Of a stretch of 25,708 bases of DNA, positions 1-9,490 are shown piece after piece; position 1 is the stretch's first letter; every line of letters starts with the position of its first letter. The position numbers and the translations under genes are program-made. Where the stretch lies: NCBI GenBank assembly GCA_013115135.1, contig JABANP010000639.1, positions 1-25,708 of the forward strand. Direction: 5' to 3'. Below the pieces are notes generated by a model. The model did not search any database. It was not told where the DNA came from and saw nothing but the letters and a program-made list of their open reading frames with translations. The stretch is from Perkinsus olseni. Lineage: Eukaryota > Perkinsozoa > Perkinsida > Perkinsidae.

Positions 1-176
1 GCCTGGTCTAGGGCCTGAAAACGCCCTCTGCTGGCGAATTCAAAGGACTTGGAACATCAGGAGCCCCTGTTGCTGGAATTTCTTCCTGAAGTCTGCTCCC
101 ATTCTGGGAGCCATGGTCTACTGGAGCCGCTCGGATTTCGAGAAAACCCTTTCAGTGTTCGACATTCATCCTGTAT

Positions 177-2472
177 ATGGCATCCCTACTCGTCGCTGCC
201 CAGGACCTCCTGGTAAAGTGTCGATCAATATTCCGGTCGCACGGAACACTCATCCCAGGAGCGGTATGGCCTCAGTAATTTGCTTTGAAGGCTCTGGAAG
301 TTCTTGCAACGTACCAAGGTGGATCTTCATGCAGTCTTCGGTGGACCAAATCATGTGAGTCCCTGATCTCGACCTCTGTTTTTATGGACCGAATAGGGTC
401 GCTTTTGACAGTAGCGGACCCTTTCACCAGGGTTGTGCAATAGCCTATTGGATAATCTAGTAAAAAGAAGAATCCAATTGTGGCCTGTTAGCGTCACACA
501 CAAACTGTACGCAACTCTCTGACAGTTCCTTCCTATCCTGGGCTTCATACCAAAGTCGATGGATCATTTCGCCCGTGCCTTGAGATCTATGCGGACACGT
601 ACGGTGATGTTTATCACATCAGCGAGCGTTTCAACTCTCCTGCTTTCGCTGCTCTGTGGTTCACATCAGTGCTAAGCTACACGCTTCTGTGACTTTGTGA
701 CGGCGGTCTGTTGTCTCTTAGGATTACTGAATGAACGTGATCGTCTTGTCCAAGCCTGAGCTGGTCAGACAAGTTTTGATGAGCGCCCGAAGACCTTCAT
801 CAGGCCCTTCCAACAAGCACAAAAATAATACCTGTCCCGGAATGTTCACTACAGAGGGTGACGCGTGGAAGCGGAACAGGCGTCGGTGCGCCGGCCTCAA
901 ACGACAAAAATTCAGCGGCTATGGTACCCGACATGTTGAGAGTATCATTGAAGCTGGTAAACGACCGATCACCCCACTCACCCGGTGCTCCGGTCCCTCA
1001 GCCAGGACGGCCGTATTGTTTGGCGTCCCACAGAATGGCTTTCCCCTCTGTACCTCTAGATGTCTTATGTGTTACCACCTTTAGGGAACGACTATAATTT
1101 TTTTGAATCCCGATGGTAAGCAGATGCTTCGGGTGAGCTTGGCGACGTCATCGCGGGATGCTCATTACTCTGCTTCATTCGATGCTACTGCACTCCCCGA
1201 GCAGCCTGAGCTCTGCCAAGATCAGTAGATCATCTCGACTGCGTGAGTAACGCAGTGTGTGACGCAGTGCTTTCAGGTCTCCGTCTTGGTAGCCGATCTG
1301 GGAAGGTCCAGAGGGCGATAGTAGATACCCTGTCCGGGTCGGGTTATGCCGTTCAGCTCAGTTCCTTCCCGTGGATGACACGGGATAGATTCCCTGGAAC
1401 CTCAACCCAATGATCAGAAAGGTGAGGCGCTCGCTGTTGGTGGTTTCTGCCATTTCTCGTCGTCAGATGCACACGGGAGTGAAGCGGGCTCAACAGAATC
1501 GGCGATGAGATTATCGGCAGTCGACGGGCTGAGCAGCAAGCGGCGGCAGGAGGAGGGCGGGTGGAGCGATGCGACTTGTTTGACAAGCTCCCTGCATCTA
1601 GACCCGGAGGACCTGCGGAGGAAACCTCATCACGTGAGCTCTTCCTTGCCGACTTTACAAGCTCTTGCCCGCTTCTGGGCCCGCCACTGATAGCTTTAGA
1701 GCGCCACTGGAAGAGCGGCAGGGTTGTAGCATCGTGGCATACACCACTTTGCCGTCAGGTTCTTGGTCGCTGGTAGTGATACCACGGCCATGACAACCTC
1801 GTGGTGCTCTCTACCATCTGTCCCTCAACCCCCACATTCAAGCTAAGGCGAGGGCCGAGGTGGATACACTCGGCCATGACCCCAAGACGATAGCAGATCT
1901 CAACCAGCTACCCTACGTTGAGTGCTGCATACTCGAGACACTCAGAGTGGGCCGTCGTTAAATCAGGCGAAGCTGTGATGGATTCTTCTTAGTTGCAATC
2001 CCCGAGTGTATTTCTCCTCCATGAGTGCGTTGATGACACCTTGCTCGATGGGAAGCCAGTTCCCGCTGGTACTGTTGTGGCTGTACTCTCAACACCAAGT
2101 GATGGTGTCGAAAATCTCAAGGCGGCACGATCTACAAGTACTTAGTTCAGTGGTCTGTCGCGTTCACTGGGCCTTCGGAATACCATTCCCTCGGATATGT
2201 CGTGAATCTCAGGCCGGAACGTTGGTTCACCAATGATGGCGTGTCGATAGACCAGTCTCTTGTACGTGACCACCTCGCATTTGGGGAGGCCCTCGTCAGT
2301 GCCCCCGGGCAGAATATGGCCATCAAGGAGGCCACTATGATAATGGCTCTGATCCTAAGATTTTTTTGATGATATTAGACTTAATCATTCACCCTCATGC
2401 GTTCGAGGTAAGGTCACCTTCACTTATGGGCCTGAGAACCTCGAGTTACAGATGTGCCAGCGAGCCGATTAG
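177..2472 (+). pseudogene. Cytochrome P450 pseudogene, copy 1
   Basis: Decayed gene for a membrane-anchored P450 monooxygenase (heme-thiolate enzyme of the ER). The start is set by the ATG shared with the other copies (MASLL...). Recognisable in order: start of the N-terminal anchor, helix-C region near 860-890 (W-K-R-N-R-R), helix I A-G-S-D-T-T near 1765-1785, the E-T-L-R of helix K near 1940, P-E-R-W near 2217, and the C-terminal tail ending in TAG at 2472. Introns of about 46-70 nt sit at the same places as in copies 2 and 3. Lesions: frameshifts in the anchor, after helix C, inside helix I (one extra base near 1807-1815) and before the tail (an extra T in a T run near 2361). The heme loop at about 2280-2309 is read in a shifted frame, so the Cys ligand is lost. 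Certainly P450; not functional as read. Family number not assigned. Confidence 0.93.
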
Positions 2473-2723
2473 TCGCTTTTTTTCATGTTCGGTTTGTTTG
2501 CACATCCCCTCCTTTCTTTCGGCTACGAGTAGCGTTGATAATTGGCTCGTGCCGGCTATCATGGCTAACTTCCCATCGTGAGGAAATATGAGTCAGCGAG
2601 CCTATTAAGGCCTTAAGCTTGATGTGATGCTGCAACTTGACGCACCAGTCACCGCGAACGACAAGACCAATAGCGACAAAAATAGCCTCTATGGCTGCTA
2701 TAGTATGATAATGCTGAGTTTCA

Positions 2724-2776
2724 AGTGACGATTATTCGGTGTTCTCATGCCATGGAAATAGCGAATAATCGTCACT
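2724..2776. repeat. 15-bp perfect inverted repeat, 23-nt loop
   Basis: Arms AGTGACGATTATTCG (2724-2738) and CGAATAATCGTCACT (2762-2776). The right arm is the old sequence: it is also present at the end of the copy-3 block (about 15782-15797). The left arm lies in about 40 nt that copy 3 lacks. So one arm looks like a newly made inverted copy of its neighbour, or copy 3 has lost it. Confidence 0.85.
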
Positions 2777-3330
2777 AGGTGCAGAAGGGTAACGGATTAA
2801 ATAAATATGGATTCCACCTCAAGTTCAAACTGACAAGGGGAAAATTCGTTTCCGTGAAAATATCACGAGAGGGGAATCTCGTGATATTGAAGATTCCACA
2901 CATCTGGAACCCTCAATCCAATGATCAGAGTGCTTGCGAGCACATGTGGTACTCGCAAGAAGAACAAAAATCACAACCAGGCTTTGATTCAAGCCGCTTG
3001 ACAATACACGGTCAAGATTGACCAGTGCCAATCCAACTCATGTAATGCGTCGCCTGTACCACATACTCCGCGACTCAATCGAAGTTCGAGCTCCCTTAAT
3101 ATAGCACTTTCAACTCGGATATTTCCGACACGGAAGTGCTGTGTACATCGGGCAACATACTCAGACCATAGAATATATTCACGAAGACGAATTCCATCCG
3201 ATGAAACGAGCAACCCGGCAAACTTGCAAATTTCCACCCGTTCCACTACCGTAAAAAGTCGATTCTTTTACCTAGTTTGATCCGACAAAAACTGGGAGGT
3301 GCAAAATAAATTCCTCCAGTACGAGCATTC
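2777..3330. other. No gene; hairpins and a P450-derived scrap
   Basis: No convincing gene. Contents: a 12-bp inverted repeat AATATCACGAGA / TCTCGTGATATT (2859-2870 and 2877-2888, 6-nt loop), and an 8-bp one CTTGCGAG / CTCGCAAG (2933-2940, 2952-2959). Between them, 2891-2929 resembles the P450 exon end at about 1387-1418 (both contain CCAATGATCAGA), with a 6-nt insertion. Open frames here are short and have no recognisable product. Confidence 0.6.
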
Positions 3331-3498
3331 CGACAGCGGCAGGATTCAATCCTGCGCAGGCTGAGCTTAGTGGATTTCGAGTCCACCTCCTTAACCACTC
3401 GAACGCCCTGGCATTTTGAGTTTCTCGTTTAGTAGGGACCGGAAGATGCAAGGTGAATTCCTCCAATACGAACAACCGACAGTGACAGTATTCGAATC
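3293..3498 (-). repeat. Duplicated tRNA-Ser 3' half plus 3' flank
   Basis: The segment 3293-3350 (3' end of the tRNA-Ser-like gene and its 3' flank, with AATTCCTCCAGTACGA on the plus strand) is repeated in diverged form at 3441-3498 (AATTCCTCCAATACGA). The second copy has only a tRNA 3' half: a B-box-like ATTCGAAT and an acceptor-like CACTGTC on the minus strand. This may be a local duplication, or two members of a tRNA-Ser-headed SINE family; copy number in the genome would decide. Confidence 0.5.
3331..3410 (-). pseudogene. tRNA-Ser(CGA)-like sequence, probably decayed
   Basis: Read on the minus strand this has a serine-tRNA layout: D-arm part CGAGTGGTTAAGG, anticodon stem GTGGA/TCCAC around loop CTCGAAA (anticodon CGA), a long variable arm, and T-stem GCAGG/CCTGC followed by CGCTGTC. 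Faults: the D region is about 2 nt short, the T loop is ATTGAAT instead of the usual TTCGAAT form, and the 5' acceptor strand CAGGGCG pairs poorly with CGCTGTC. The B box is therefore weak. Most likely a pseudogene; a divergent functional tRNA is less likely. Confidence 0.7.
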
Positions 3499-4425
3499 CC
3501 GCGCACTGCGCGGCGCGCAGCGAGATGGAAACGATCCTCGAGCTCCACATCTCGAAGGAGTAATCCTCCCACAGGGTCTCTGGAGACTCAGGCCCGAGTA
3601 TGGCATCCCTTATCCAAAGATACCATACGATGGTCAGGGTGCCCATCTGCACGGGCTGCCCCAAGCAAGAGTGCAGGGCGTGGGAAATACACGCAGAGAC
3701 GCTGTACTAGAGCTGCAGAGTGGATCGTTTCCTAGGGAACGAAACGATAACCGGGAACCATCGGGAAGTCTCCTGAGGTCGCTGGCTGAACGTTGTATCC
3801 CATGACACCAAGACCCAGTGGCTCAAAAAATGTTATTGCTTCTCACGAAGGCATAGGCTAAGTGACGGGATTTGAAATCTCCAACGAGAAGTGAGCTGAC
3901 GCGAAGAAGAGCTCCGCCATCTAGCGGGATGATGGGAGTGATGCAAAAATCGACAATCGAGCAAAGTCTCCCCTTCTTTCCCCACTCTGCAAAGGGTCCC
4001 TTGAGCGGGTCCGCGGGCAATAAAGCAAAAAAATTAAGAAAGACTTCATGCCCCTGCAAAGAGGGGGAATGGACCCGACTTTGGCGCTGAAATCGCATCG
4101 CCTACAGGGATGCTTGAGTCGCTGCGCGTGCTCGATAATGTAGCATCGGCGTCGTGCTTTTCTCAGCTGGAGGCGCAGAACTGACGCCTGTGCCGTCTGA
4201 ACGAGTGATACAGTATCACTGATACTCGTCAGGGCATTCTCTCCGAAAGACGAATCCGGGTCATGTACCGGAGACACCGGATGATCAATCCCTCAAAAAA
4301 TTTCTATGACCCAATACAGCGATATTAGTCGGATGGTGAAGACTATCATGCGAGCGAAGGCAACAGTTGCCTCTCGCCGGTCGTCCTGTATATGCCCTGC
4401 ATATCTGATTCCCCTTGAGAGAGTA
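3499..4425. other. No recognisable gene
   Basis: Overlapping open frames occur on both strands (the longest about 130 codons), but none has a recognisable motif and they shadow each other, so none is called. The only structure noted is a perfect 8-bp inverted repeat with a one-base centre (4204-4220, AGTGATAC-A-GTATCACT) and an 8-bp hairpin with a 9-nt loop starting near 3724 (ATCGTTTC...GAAACGAT). Confidence 0.5.
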
Positions 4426-4468
4426 AGCTTTAGAAAGGTAGAAAACTTTACACTCCTTCTCGCCTTGC

Positions 4469-4669
4469 GATGAGTAGATTGTCCCTTCAGAGAGGGCGTT
4501 GGGATGAGTGGATTGTCCCCTCAGAGAGGGCGTTGGGATGAGTGGATTGTCCCTCAAGGGGCGTTGGGATGAGTGGATTGTCCCCTCAGAGAGGGCGTTG
4601 AGGTGAGTGGATTGTCCCCTCAGAGAGGGCGTTGGGATGAGTAGATTGTCCCTTCAGAGAGGGCGTTGA
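4469..4669 (+). repeat. 34-nt minisatellite, six copies
   Basis: Head-to-tail units with consensus GATGAGTGGATTGTCCCC then TCAGAGAGGGCGTTGG, at 4469, 4503, 4537 (a 31-nt variant), 4568, 4602 and 4636. Each full unit has a small dyad CCCTC-AGA-GAGGG. Units 1 and 6 share the same variant bases (GAGTAGATT, CCCTTC) while 2, 4 and 5 share another set, so the variant units bound the array. It starts immediately at the inner end of the left TIR of the element at 4434-5109. There are no unique spacers, so it is not a CRISPR array. Confidence 0.95.
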
Positions 4670-4877
4670 GGTTGTTGAGTTGTGGATAGTAGGGACTTCG
4701 GAGATAGGGTATATAGAGGTTGTGGAGTTGCTAGGTCCAAGGTAGGGTGGTTGGTGGTGTAGGCATCAGGTGCTGCTGTACGTAGTATGGCGTAGTCAGA
4801 GATGTTGACGTCGGTGGTTCAGCTGAGATTGTCGACGGTGTGGGGCTGTAAGCAATTGAGATGGCTAGTGGGAGTTT

Positions 4878-5066
4878 TTAGTAGGGTCGCTGTGAGCCTG
4901 GGCTCCAGTTGTTGTCATTGGTGATGTTCCTGCTGTGGAGGTAGTCGAAGTTTGGGCATTCCAGATATTTGATGAGCTCCTCGAGAGCGGTAGATGGGTT
5001 TGTAGAGGTCTCAGGAGGTTCACTGGGGGTCTGAGCACCAGTTGTTGCTTCCCCGTTGTTGCTCAT
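4878..5066 (-). CDS. Remnant ORF inside the TIR element (62 codons)
   Basis: A 62-codon frame begins 7 nt inside the right TIR and reads toward the element's centre. The product starts MSNNGEATTGAQTPSEPPET: low-complexity, rich in S, T, P, E and N, then a stretch with ALEELIKYLECPNFDYL. No catalytic motif. Its position, an ATG just inside a TIR, is what an N-terminal remnant of a transposase gene would look like, with the rest lost or replaced by the minisatellite. It could also be chance; I do not recognise the protein. Confidence 0.3.
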   Translation of the reverse strand: MSNNGEATTGAQTPSEPPETSTNPSTALEELIKYLECPNFDYLHSRNITNDNNWSPGSQRPY

Positions 5067-5514
5067 AGTAAACGCAAGGCGAAAAAGGAGTGTAAAGTCT
5101 TCTACCCTGCACTATAGCTCAGTACAGTGTGGCTATTTGAGACGGGGCTCGAAGAGAGGTGAAATTGGACTGGATGGAAGCTACAGTATGCAAATTGCAT
5201 AAGTTGATAAGGTGCACTACAGCTTTCTACGCTGAGCTTAGTGTAGCACGTATACTCATGGACGCTAGTGCAAAGCGCATAGTAAGGTCAGATGGTAATC
5301 TGAGCCTAATGGTACGCTGTAGCAGTAAGAGTAGGTGCAGCGATGGCAGTCTAACAGCTGACTAGTGCTGAACCAGACTGTAGCTGTTACATAGCGACCA
5401 CTATAGTCGTCACTTTGTTGTCACTAAAGACTAGTGCATACCTTCCTAAGCTTCCTCTCTCGAGAGGAATCAGCTATGCACGCATACACAGAACGACCGG
5501 CGCATAATGAGTAA

Positions 5515-5599
5515 CAGACGGCAGGTCCGAACCCCGACCTTCAGTTTACAAAACTCACGGCGTAAGTCTTAGGGCTCTACCAGCAGCCTAAGCCGGTTC
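5515..5599 (-). pseudogene. tRNA-like relic, identity unassigned
   Basis: On the minus strand the D-arm/A-box region TAGGCTGCTGGTAGAGC is close to the usual TAGCTCAGTTGGTAGAGC, and a B-box-like GGGTTCGGAC follows downstream. Between them is about 35 nt, more than a plain anticodon arm needs, so an intron or insertion is possible. TTTTGTAAA could be a Thr (TGT) anticodon loop, but its stem has a mismatch. The acceptor strands pair only in part. Best read as a decayed tRNA. Confidence 0.45.
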
Positions 5600-5679
5600 G
5601 GAATATAGTCTAAGCGCGTAAAAGTGTCGATCGATGCAGGAACCCCCGACTTGAGTTCCGCGAGTGAACGATTGATTTA

Positions 5680-5968
5680 TACCATATCATACACCGTTTG
5701 AAACGGTGTATGATACGGTATGAAGGGAGCGGTGTTTCGTCATACCTAGTCGACTAAGATTGTTCCATAGTATGGAGTCCATACTATGGGTGAGCTTGAC
5801 TAGCAGTGAATCACTGCTGAAATCAACCCTAACAATCTCACAACGATCCGCATCTAAGCGCAAAGCTTATACAACCGAGCTCTGCAACAAAAAGAACTCG
5901 GCGTGAATGTCACGAGTGATTCGGCAGGGAGCCATCGACCGTGACGCCGGACGTAGACAGATGTCTAC
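5680..5968. repeat. Cluster of four near-contiguous palindromes
   Basis: Four inverted repeats in about 290 nt: 5680-5720 (20-bp arms with one mismatch, centre G, inner ATCATACACCGTTT arm perfect), 5765-5789 (CCATAGTATGGA-G-TCCATACTATGG, perfect), 5802-5818 (AGCAGTGA-A-TCACTGCT, perfect) and 5953-5968 (GTAGACA-GA-TGTCTAC). Three have a one-base centre. No T-run follows any of them, so they do not look like terminators. See findings for the window-wide pattern. Confidence 0.9.
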
Positions 5969-6532
5969 CGGTCACCCGAGAGTCGAGCATCTGGACCGCG
6001 TTGCCTTGCCAATGTAGACAGCCATTATAATGTCGACCGTGCTGAGAACTAACACTGGGGCACCAGAACTCTATCAAACACGATCATTGCTAGCCCGCAC
6101 GAACCAAAACCGTGTAAGCTCAGACATACGATGGCGCGTGCGACTACGCGAGATAGACAGCTTCACTGCGACACGCGACCAGAAGTCTGGGTGAACGTCA
6201 AGGGCCAAATAGGAGCTAGGTCTAGGATGTAGCAAGCTCCGCAACAGCGTTCGCTGATCTTTGGCGCATGAAGCGCCTCGTAGGTCGTAGCTGCCTTATT
6301 GTTCTTAGGGAAAAACGAGCATAAGATGAGTGAACAGGGGAGACAGGTCCGCGTGCAAGGGTAAGAAAGAAGGGCGCAGCGAAAAAGTGAGTTGAAAAGG
6401 TCCAGCAGGCGTACGCCAGCGAACTTGGTTGCTGAGACGGACCATCTGTAGGCGTGGGTAAGCCGTTAAGAGTCGAACCTTTCGACTCGAAAGACTTCAT
6501 ATATGAGAGTCATGCTCCCAGCTTACATAAAA

Positions 6533-8937
6533 ATGGCATCCCTGGTCGGTGCGGCGCTCGACGTCGCGAAACAATGTCAATCAATTTTTCAGTCGCACAA
6601 AGCTGTTATCATCGCGACCGGCGTAGCTTCAGTTCTGGCTCTGAAGGTATTATTGAGGCTAGTACAAGGAGCAAAGGTGGACCTCCACGCACTCTTCGGC
6701 GGGCCCAATAGAGTGAGCCTCATAAGTTTTCCCCGGCGCTCTATCAACCGACTTGGAATCCGAAATGTCGTGTGAATATTCGCTGTGATCTCGCCTTTGG
6801 TCTCTCGCAGTTTCTCCCCTTCGTGGGCTTCATACCGAAATCGTTGGATCATCTCTGCCATGCTTTGGAGATCTACGCGGATACGTACGGTGGTTTGTAC
6901 CATATCGTTAGAGCCCAAGCTTCTGTCCTCGAAGGCTCTATCATCTGCCTCAGGTACGAGCGAATACTCTCGTGGTCCCTGTATGGTAGCCGGCTTTTGT
7001 GCTTAGGGTCACTGGCATGGACGTGGTAGTCGTTTCTGAACCTGAGCTCATCCGTCAAGTCCAGGATGAGCGCCCGAAGACCTACATTAGATCTTTCAAC
7101 AAGCACAAGATAATGCCGGTTCCGGGTATGTTCAACACGGAGGGTGAAGAGTGGAAGCGGAACAGACGGTTGGGTGCCCCGGCCTTCAACGACAACAACT
7201 CGGACGCCATGGTACCCGATATGTCCGAAGTTGCATTGAAGCTGGTAGGCTGCCAATCTCCGTCTTCCAACCACGGATATTCAGGTACGTCAGTTGAAGT
7301 CCCTCAGTCAGACCGGCCGTATTGTTTGGCGACCCACAGAATGGCTTCCCCTCTGTACTCTCGATGTCTTATGTGTTACCACCTTGGGGAACGACTACAA
7401 TTTCTTGAACCCGGACAGTGAGCAGGGTATCCTGGCTCGGTTTGGCAATGACGTCCAGCTGCACTTCAACTGCATACCATTTTGGAATCCGCAACGCGAA
7501 GACTCACCTTTCAGCTCGGTATGAGACCGTTGCATATTTTCGGGACACAGGGCTTTCCAACTTGTTTTCCGGAACCAGCGACAAGATATCAAGTTGATCT
7601 GATTGGCCTTCGTGACCCACGATACGTTTCGGATTAACCTGAGGCTCTGATATTCAGGAATAATTTTTCCTGTGCCGCATCCCTGTGCCGATGTTGTCAG
7701 ATATATCCGATACCACCATGTATTGCTAACTTCAGGTATATCCCTCGGCTATCGTTACAACGAGGTTCAGCAAGCGATAGCCGACGCTATGGCCGGCGCG
7801 GGTTACGTCGCACAGCTCAGCTCTTTTTCCCCTGGATGACGCGGGACAGATTCCCTGGAACCTCAATCCGATGATTGAGAAGGTACGTCTCTACTATTCA
7901 TTTAGCGATGTGAGCTCATCCCCTCCCTCAGCTTCATACAGGAGTGAGGCGGCTCAACAGAGTGTGCGATGAGATCATTAGCGCCAGACGGGCTGAGCAA
8001 CAAGCAGGGGAGACGAGTGGAACGGACGCGATTTTGTTGGACAAGCTCCTTCATCTGGATGAAGAAGACTTGCGGGGGAACCTCATCGCGTGAGCCGTAG
8101 CTACCAATTCGCTCTCTTATGCCTGTCACAGGGACAAACTTTTCGAGAAAGCACTGAAAGTGTGCATTTATGACTATTATACCGCTGGGGGTCTACTTGT
8201 ATTCGCGTCAGGTTCTTGATCGCTGGTAGTGATACAACAGCTATGGCGGTCTCGTGGTGCCTTTACTATCTGTCCCTCAACCCCCACATTCAAGCTAAGG
8301 CCAGAGCGGAGGTGGATGCCCTCGGCCATGACCCGAAGACGAAAGAAGACCTCAACCGGCTACCCTACGTCGAGTGCTGCGTCCTCGAGACGCTTAGAGT
8401 GAGCTCTGATGAACTCATTGTAAGAATGATTCTTGAAGAATCATCTCTTTTCTCTTCAGCTGCAACCTCCGGGTGTGGTTCTTCTCCACGAGTCTGTCCG
8501 TGATACCTTTCTCGTTGGAAAGCCCATCCCCTCTGGGACCGTCGTGATCACGCTACAACGTAAAGCGATGCTGGCGCGTTCTCAGGGCGGAACAACCTTC
8601 AAGTAAATCATCGATTCGGCTGTCGCCCATTGCAAGTTTTGGAAGAATTCAACCACAAGGTCTGCTGCATTCTCAGGCCAGAGAGATGGTTCATCCCTGA
8701 TAGCTCTGAGATAGATCAAGGCCGAGTTCGTGACCATCTCGCATTCGGCGGGGGCCCTCGTCAATGCCCCGGGCAGAATATGGCCATCAGGGAGGCCATG
8801 ACAATCATAACCCCTCATCCTTAAGCATTTTTGACGATGTTAAAAACAGTCATTCACCAGCGAATGTTCGTGGTGAGGTCACGTTCACTTACGGGCCTAA
8901 GGACTTTGAGCTGCAAATGTTCGAACGAGCTCGGTAA
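6533..8937 (+). pseudogene. Cytochrome P450, copy 2 (diverged; broken)
   Basis: Membrane P450 monooxygenase. The start is the ATG matching MASL in the other copies. Visible in order: hydrophobic anchor (V-I-I-A-T-G-V-A-S-V-L-A-L), KVDLHALFGGPN ending exon 1, an exon encoding FLPFVGFIPKSLDH, helix C E-W-K-R-N-R-R (about 7150), R-P-T-E-W-L-P-L (about 7330), helix I A-G-S-D-T-T (about 8225), helix K E-T-L-R (about 8390), P-E-R-W (about 8680), the complete heme loop F-G-G-G-P-R-Q-C-P-G (8744-8773) and a tail ending TAA 8935-8937. Introns are 55-70 nt except one of about 320 nt (about 7419-7737). Breaks: loss of the two bases before the donor near 6904, and one- or two-base indels in runs near 7830 and 8800-8832. 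Several breaks are in homopolymers, so read support matters. Flanks are not shared with copies 1 and 3, so this is the older branch. Confidence 0.9.
8428..8446. repeat. 9-bp one-base-centre palindrome inside a P450-2 intron
   Basis: ATGATTCTT-G-AAGAATCAT, lying wholly within the intron at about 8401-8460 (GTGAGC...TTCAG). The equivalent introns in copies 1 and 3 are shorter (about 46 and 54 nt versus about 60) and lack it. Confidence 0.9.
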
Positions 8938-9490
8938 TTTTCTCATTTTTTTCATCATCGTCAATACATCCAAATCTACGGCCTTTTCATACTACCTGAC
9001 ATGATGGGTAGTGTTGGCGTTCACTCATTGTGACGCGAGCCTCAAGCAGCGAGGCGAGAACACTGGAACATGTCCCTGAGGAACTCAAGCTAGTGCAAGC
9101 TAGTTGGGGCTAGTGCAAGGGAGCGTCAGTTTATTCAGGAATGCGGTTGTCTCCGAGGATGAAGCGAGTGACGGAGACCCGATCGAGTTATTAATGGACC
9201 GTATCTTACGTATCATCGCCTACTGTCTGCGATGGAGGGTGGGCTTGTTTGGATCCAGAGAACGATCGAAGGCGCAGATTGAAACACTTACGGATCGAGT
9301 ATCCGTAATGATCAGACGATCTACACTGTGTAGCCTCGACTACACACGAGGCATTGACCGCAGATGTGCACGAGAACGATGCAGTCGAGCCTCTGTCACA
9401 GAGGCTCTGTGACTTAGTGCCTTCAGAGAAGGACTACCAGCGGAGTCGAGCCTGCGCCGGGAATCCCGGCGCGGGATAGACGGAAGAAAA
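8938..9490. other. P450-2 downstream spacer, hairpin-rich
   Basis: No gene is supported; a 102-codon frame (9104-9412) is made largely of inverted repeats and has no motif. Perfect inverted repeats: 9288-9308 (TTACGGAT-CGAGT-ATCCGTAA), 9321-9333 (CTACAC-T-GTGTAG), 9387-9407 (GAGCCTCTGT-C-ACAGAGGCTC) and 9454-9472 (GCGCCGGGA-A-TCCCGGCGC). A short direct repeat GCTAGTGCAAG occurs near 9088 and 9110. Confidence 0.7.

Larger units (their letters stand above)
37..2776 (+). repeat. Segmental duplication block 1 (pairs with 13163-15797)
   Basis: Seen by eye: nucleotide similarity to 13163-15797 starts well upstream of the P450 start codon (CAAAGGACTTGG is in both) and runs about 300 nt past the P450 stop, ending at AATAATCGTCACT. 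Because untranslated flanks are shared, this was duplication of a DNA segment, not retrotransposition of an mRNA; introns are also retained. The left edge may lie outside the window. Confidence 0.85.
4434..5109 (-). mobile_element. hAT-like non-autonomous element, TIR-bounded, about 676 bp
   Basis: Imperfect terminal inverted repeats of 36-37 nt: left 4434-4469 (contains ACTTTACACTCCTT and CGCCTTGCG) and right 5073-5109 (contains AAGGAGTGTAAAGT and CGCAAGGCG). On the minus strand the right end begins CAGGGTAG, the kind of terminus seen in hAT elements. The 8-nt flanks AGCTTTAG (4426-4433) and CACTATAG (5110-5117) match at 5 of 8 positions, which would fit a decayed 8-bp target duplication. 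No transposase catalytic domain is visible, so this is an internally deleted or MITE-like copy. TIRs are clear; the superfamily is inferred. Confidence 0.7.
5118..6532. other. Gene-poor stretch with hairpins
   Basis: No protein gene is supported. Holds a tRNA-like relic (5515-5599), the palindrome cluster (5680-5968), an imperfect hairpin CCGAGCTCT/AGAACTCGG (about 5875-5905), and an 8-bp hairpin GAGTCGAA-CCT-TTCGACTC (6470-6488) about 45 nt before the start codon of P450 copy 2. Short open frames at 5159-5365 and 6222-6500 show no motif. Confidence 0.5.

Noticed and set aside
3272..3805. 130-codon minus and 129-codon plus frames with a repeated LEEF-LHLPV motif
   Set aside because: The apparent protein repeat is just the duplicated tRNA-Ser 3' flank read in translation.
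4469..4669. CRISPR-like regular repeats
   Set aside because: The 34-nt units are directly head to tail with no unique spacers, and the sequence is eukaryotic; it is a minisatellite.
5680..5818. Intrinsic transcription terminators
   Set aside because: Hairpins lack T-runs and lie far from genes; rho-independent terminators are not expected in a fungal nuclear genome.
9104..9412. 102-codon ORF after P450-2
   Set aside because: Most of it is built from inverted repeats and it has no recognisable domain.
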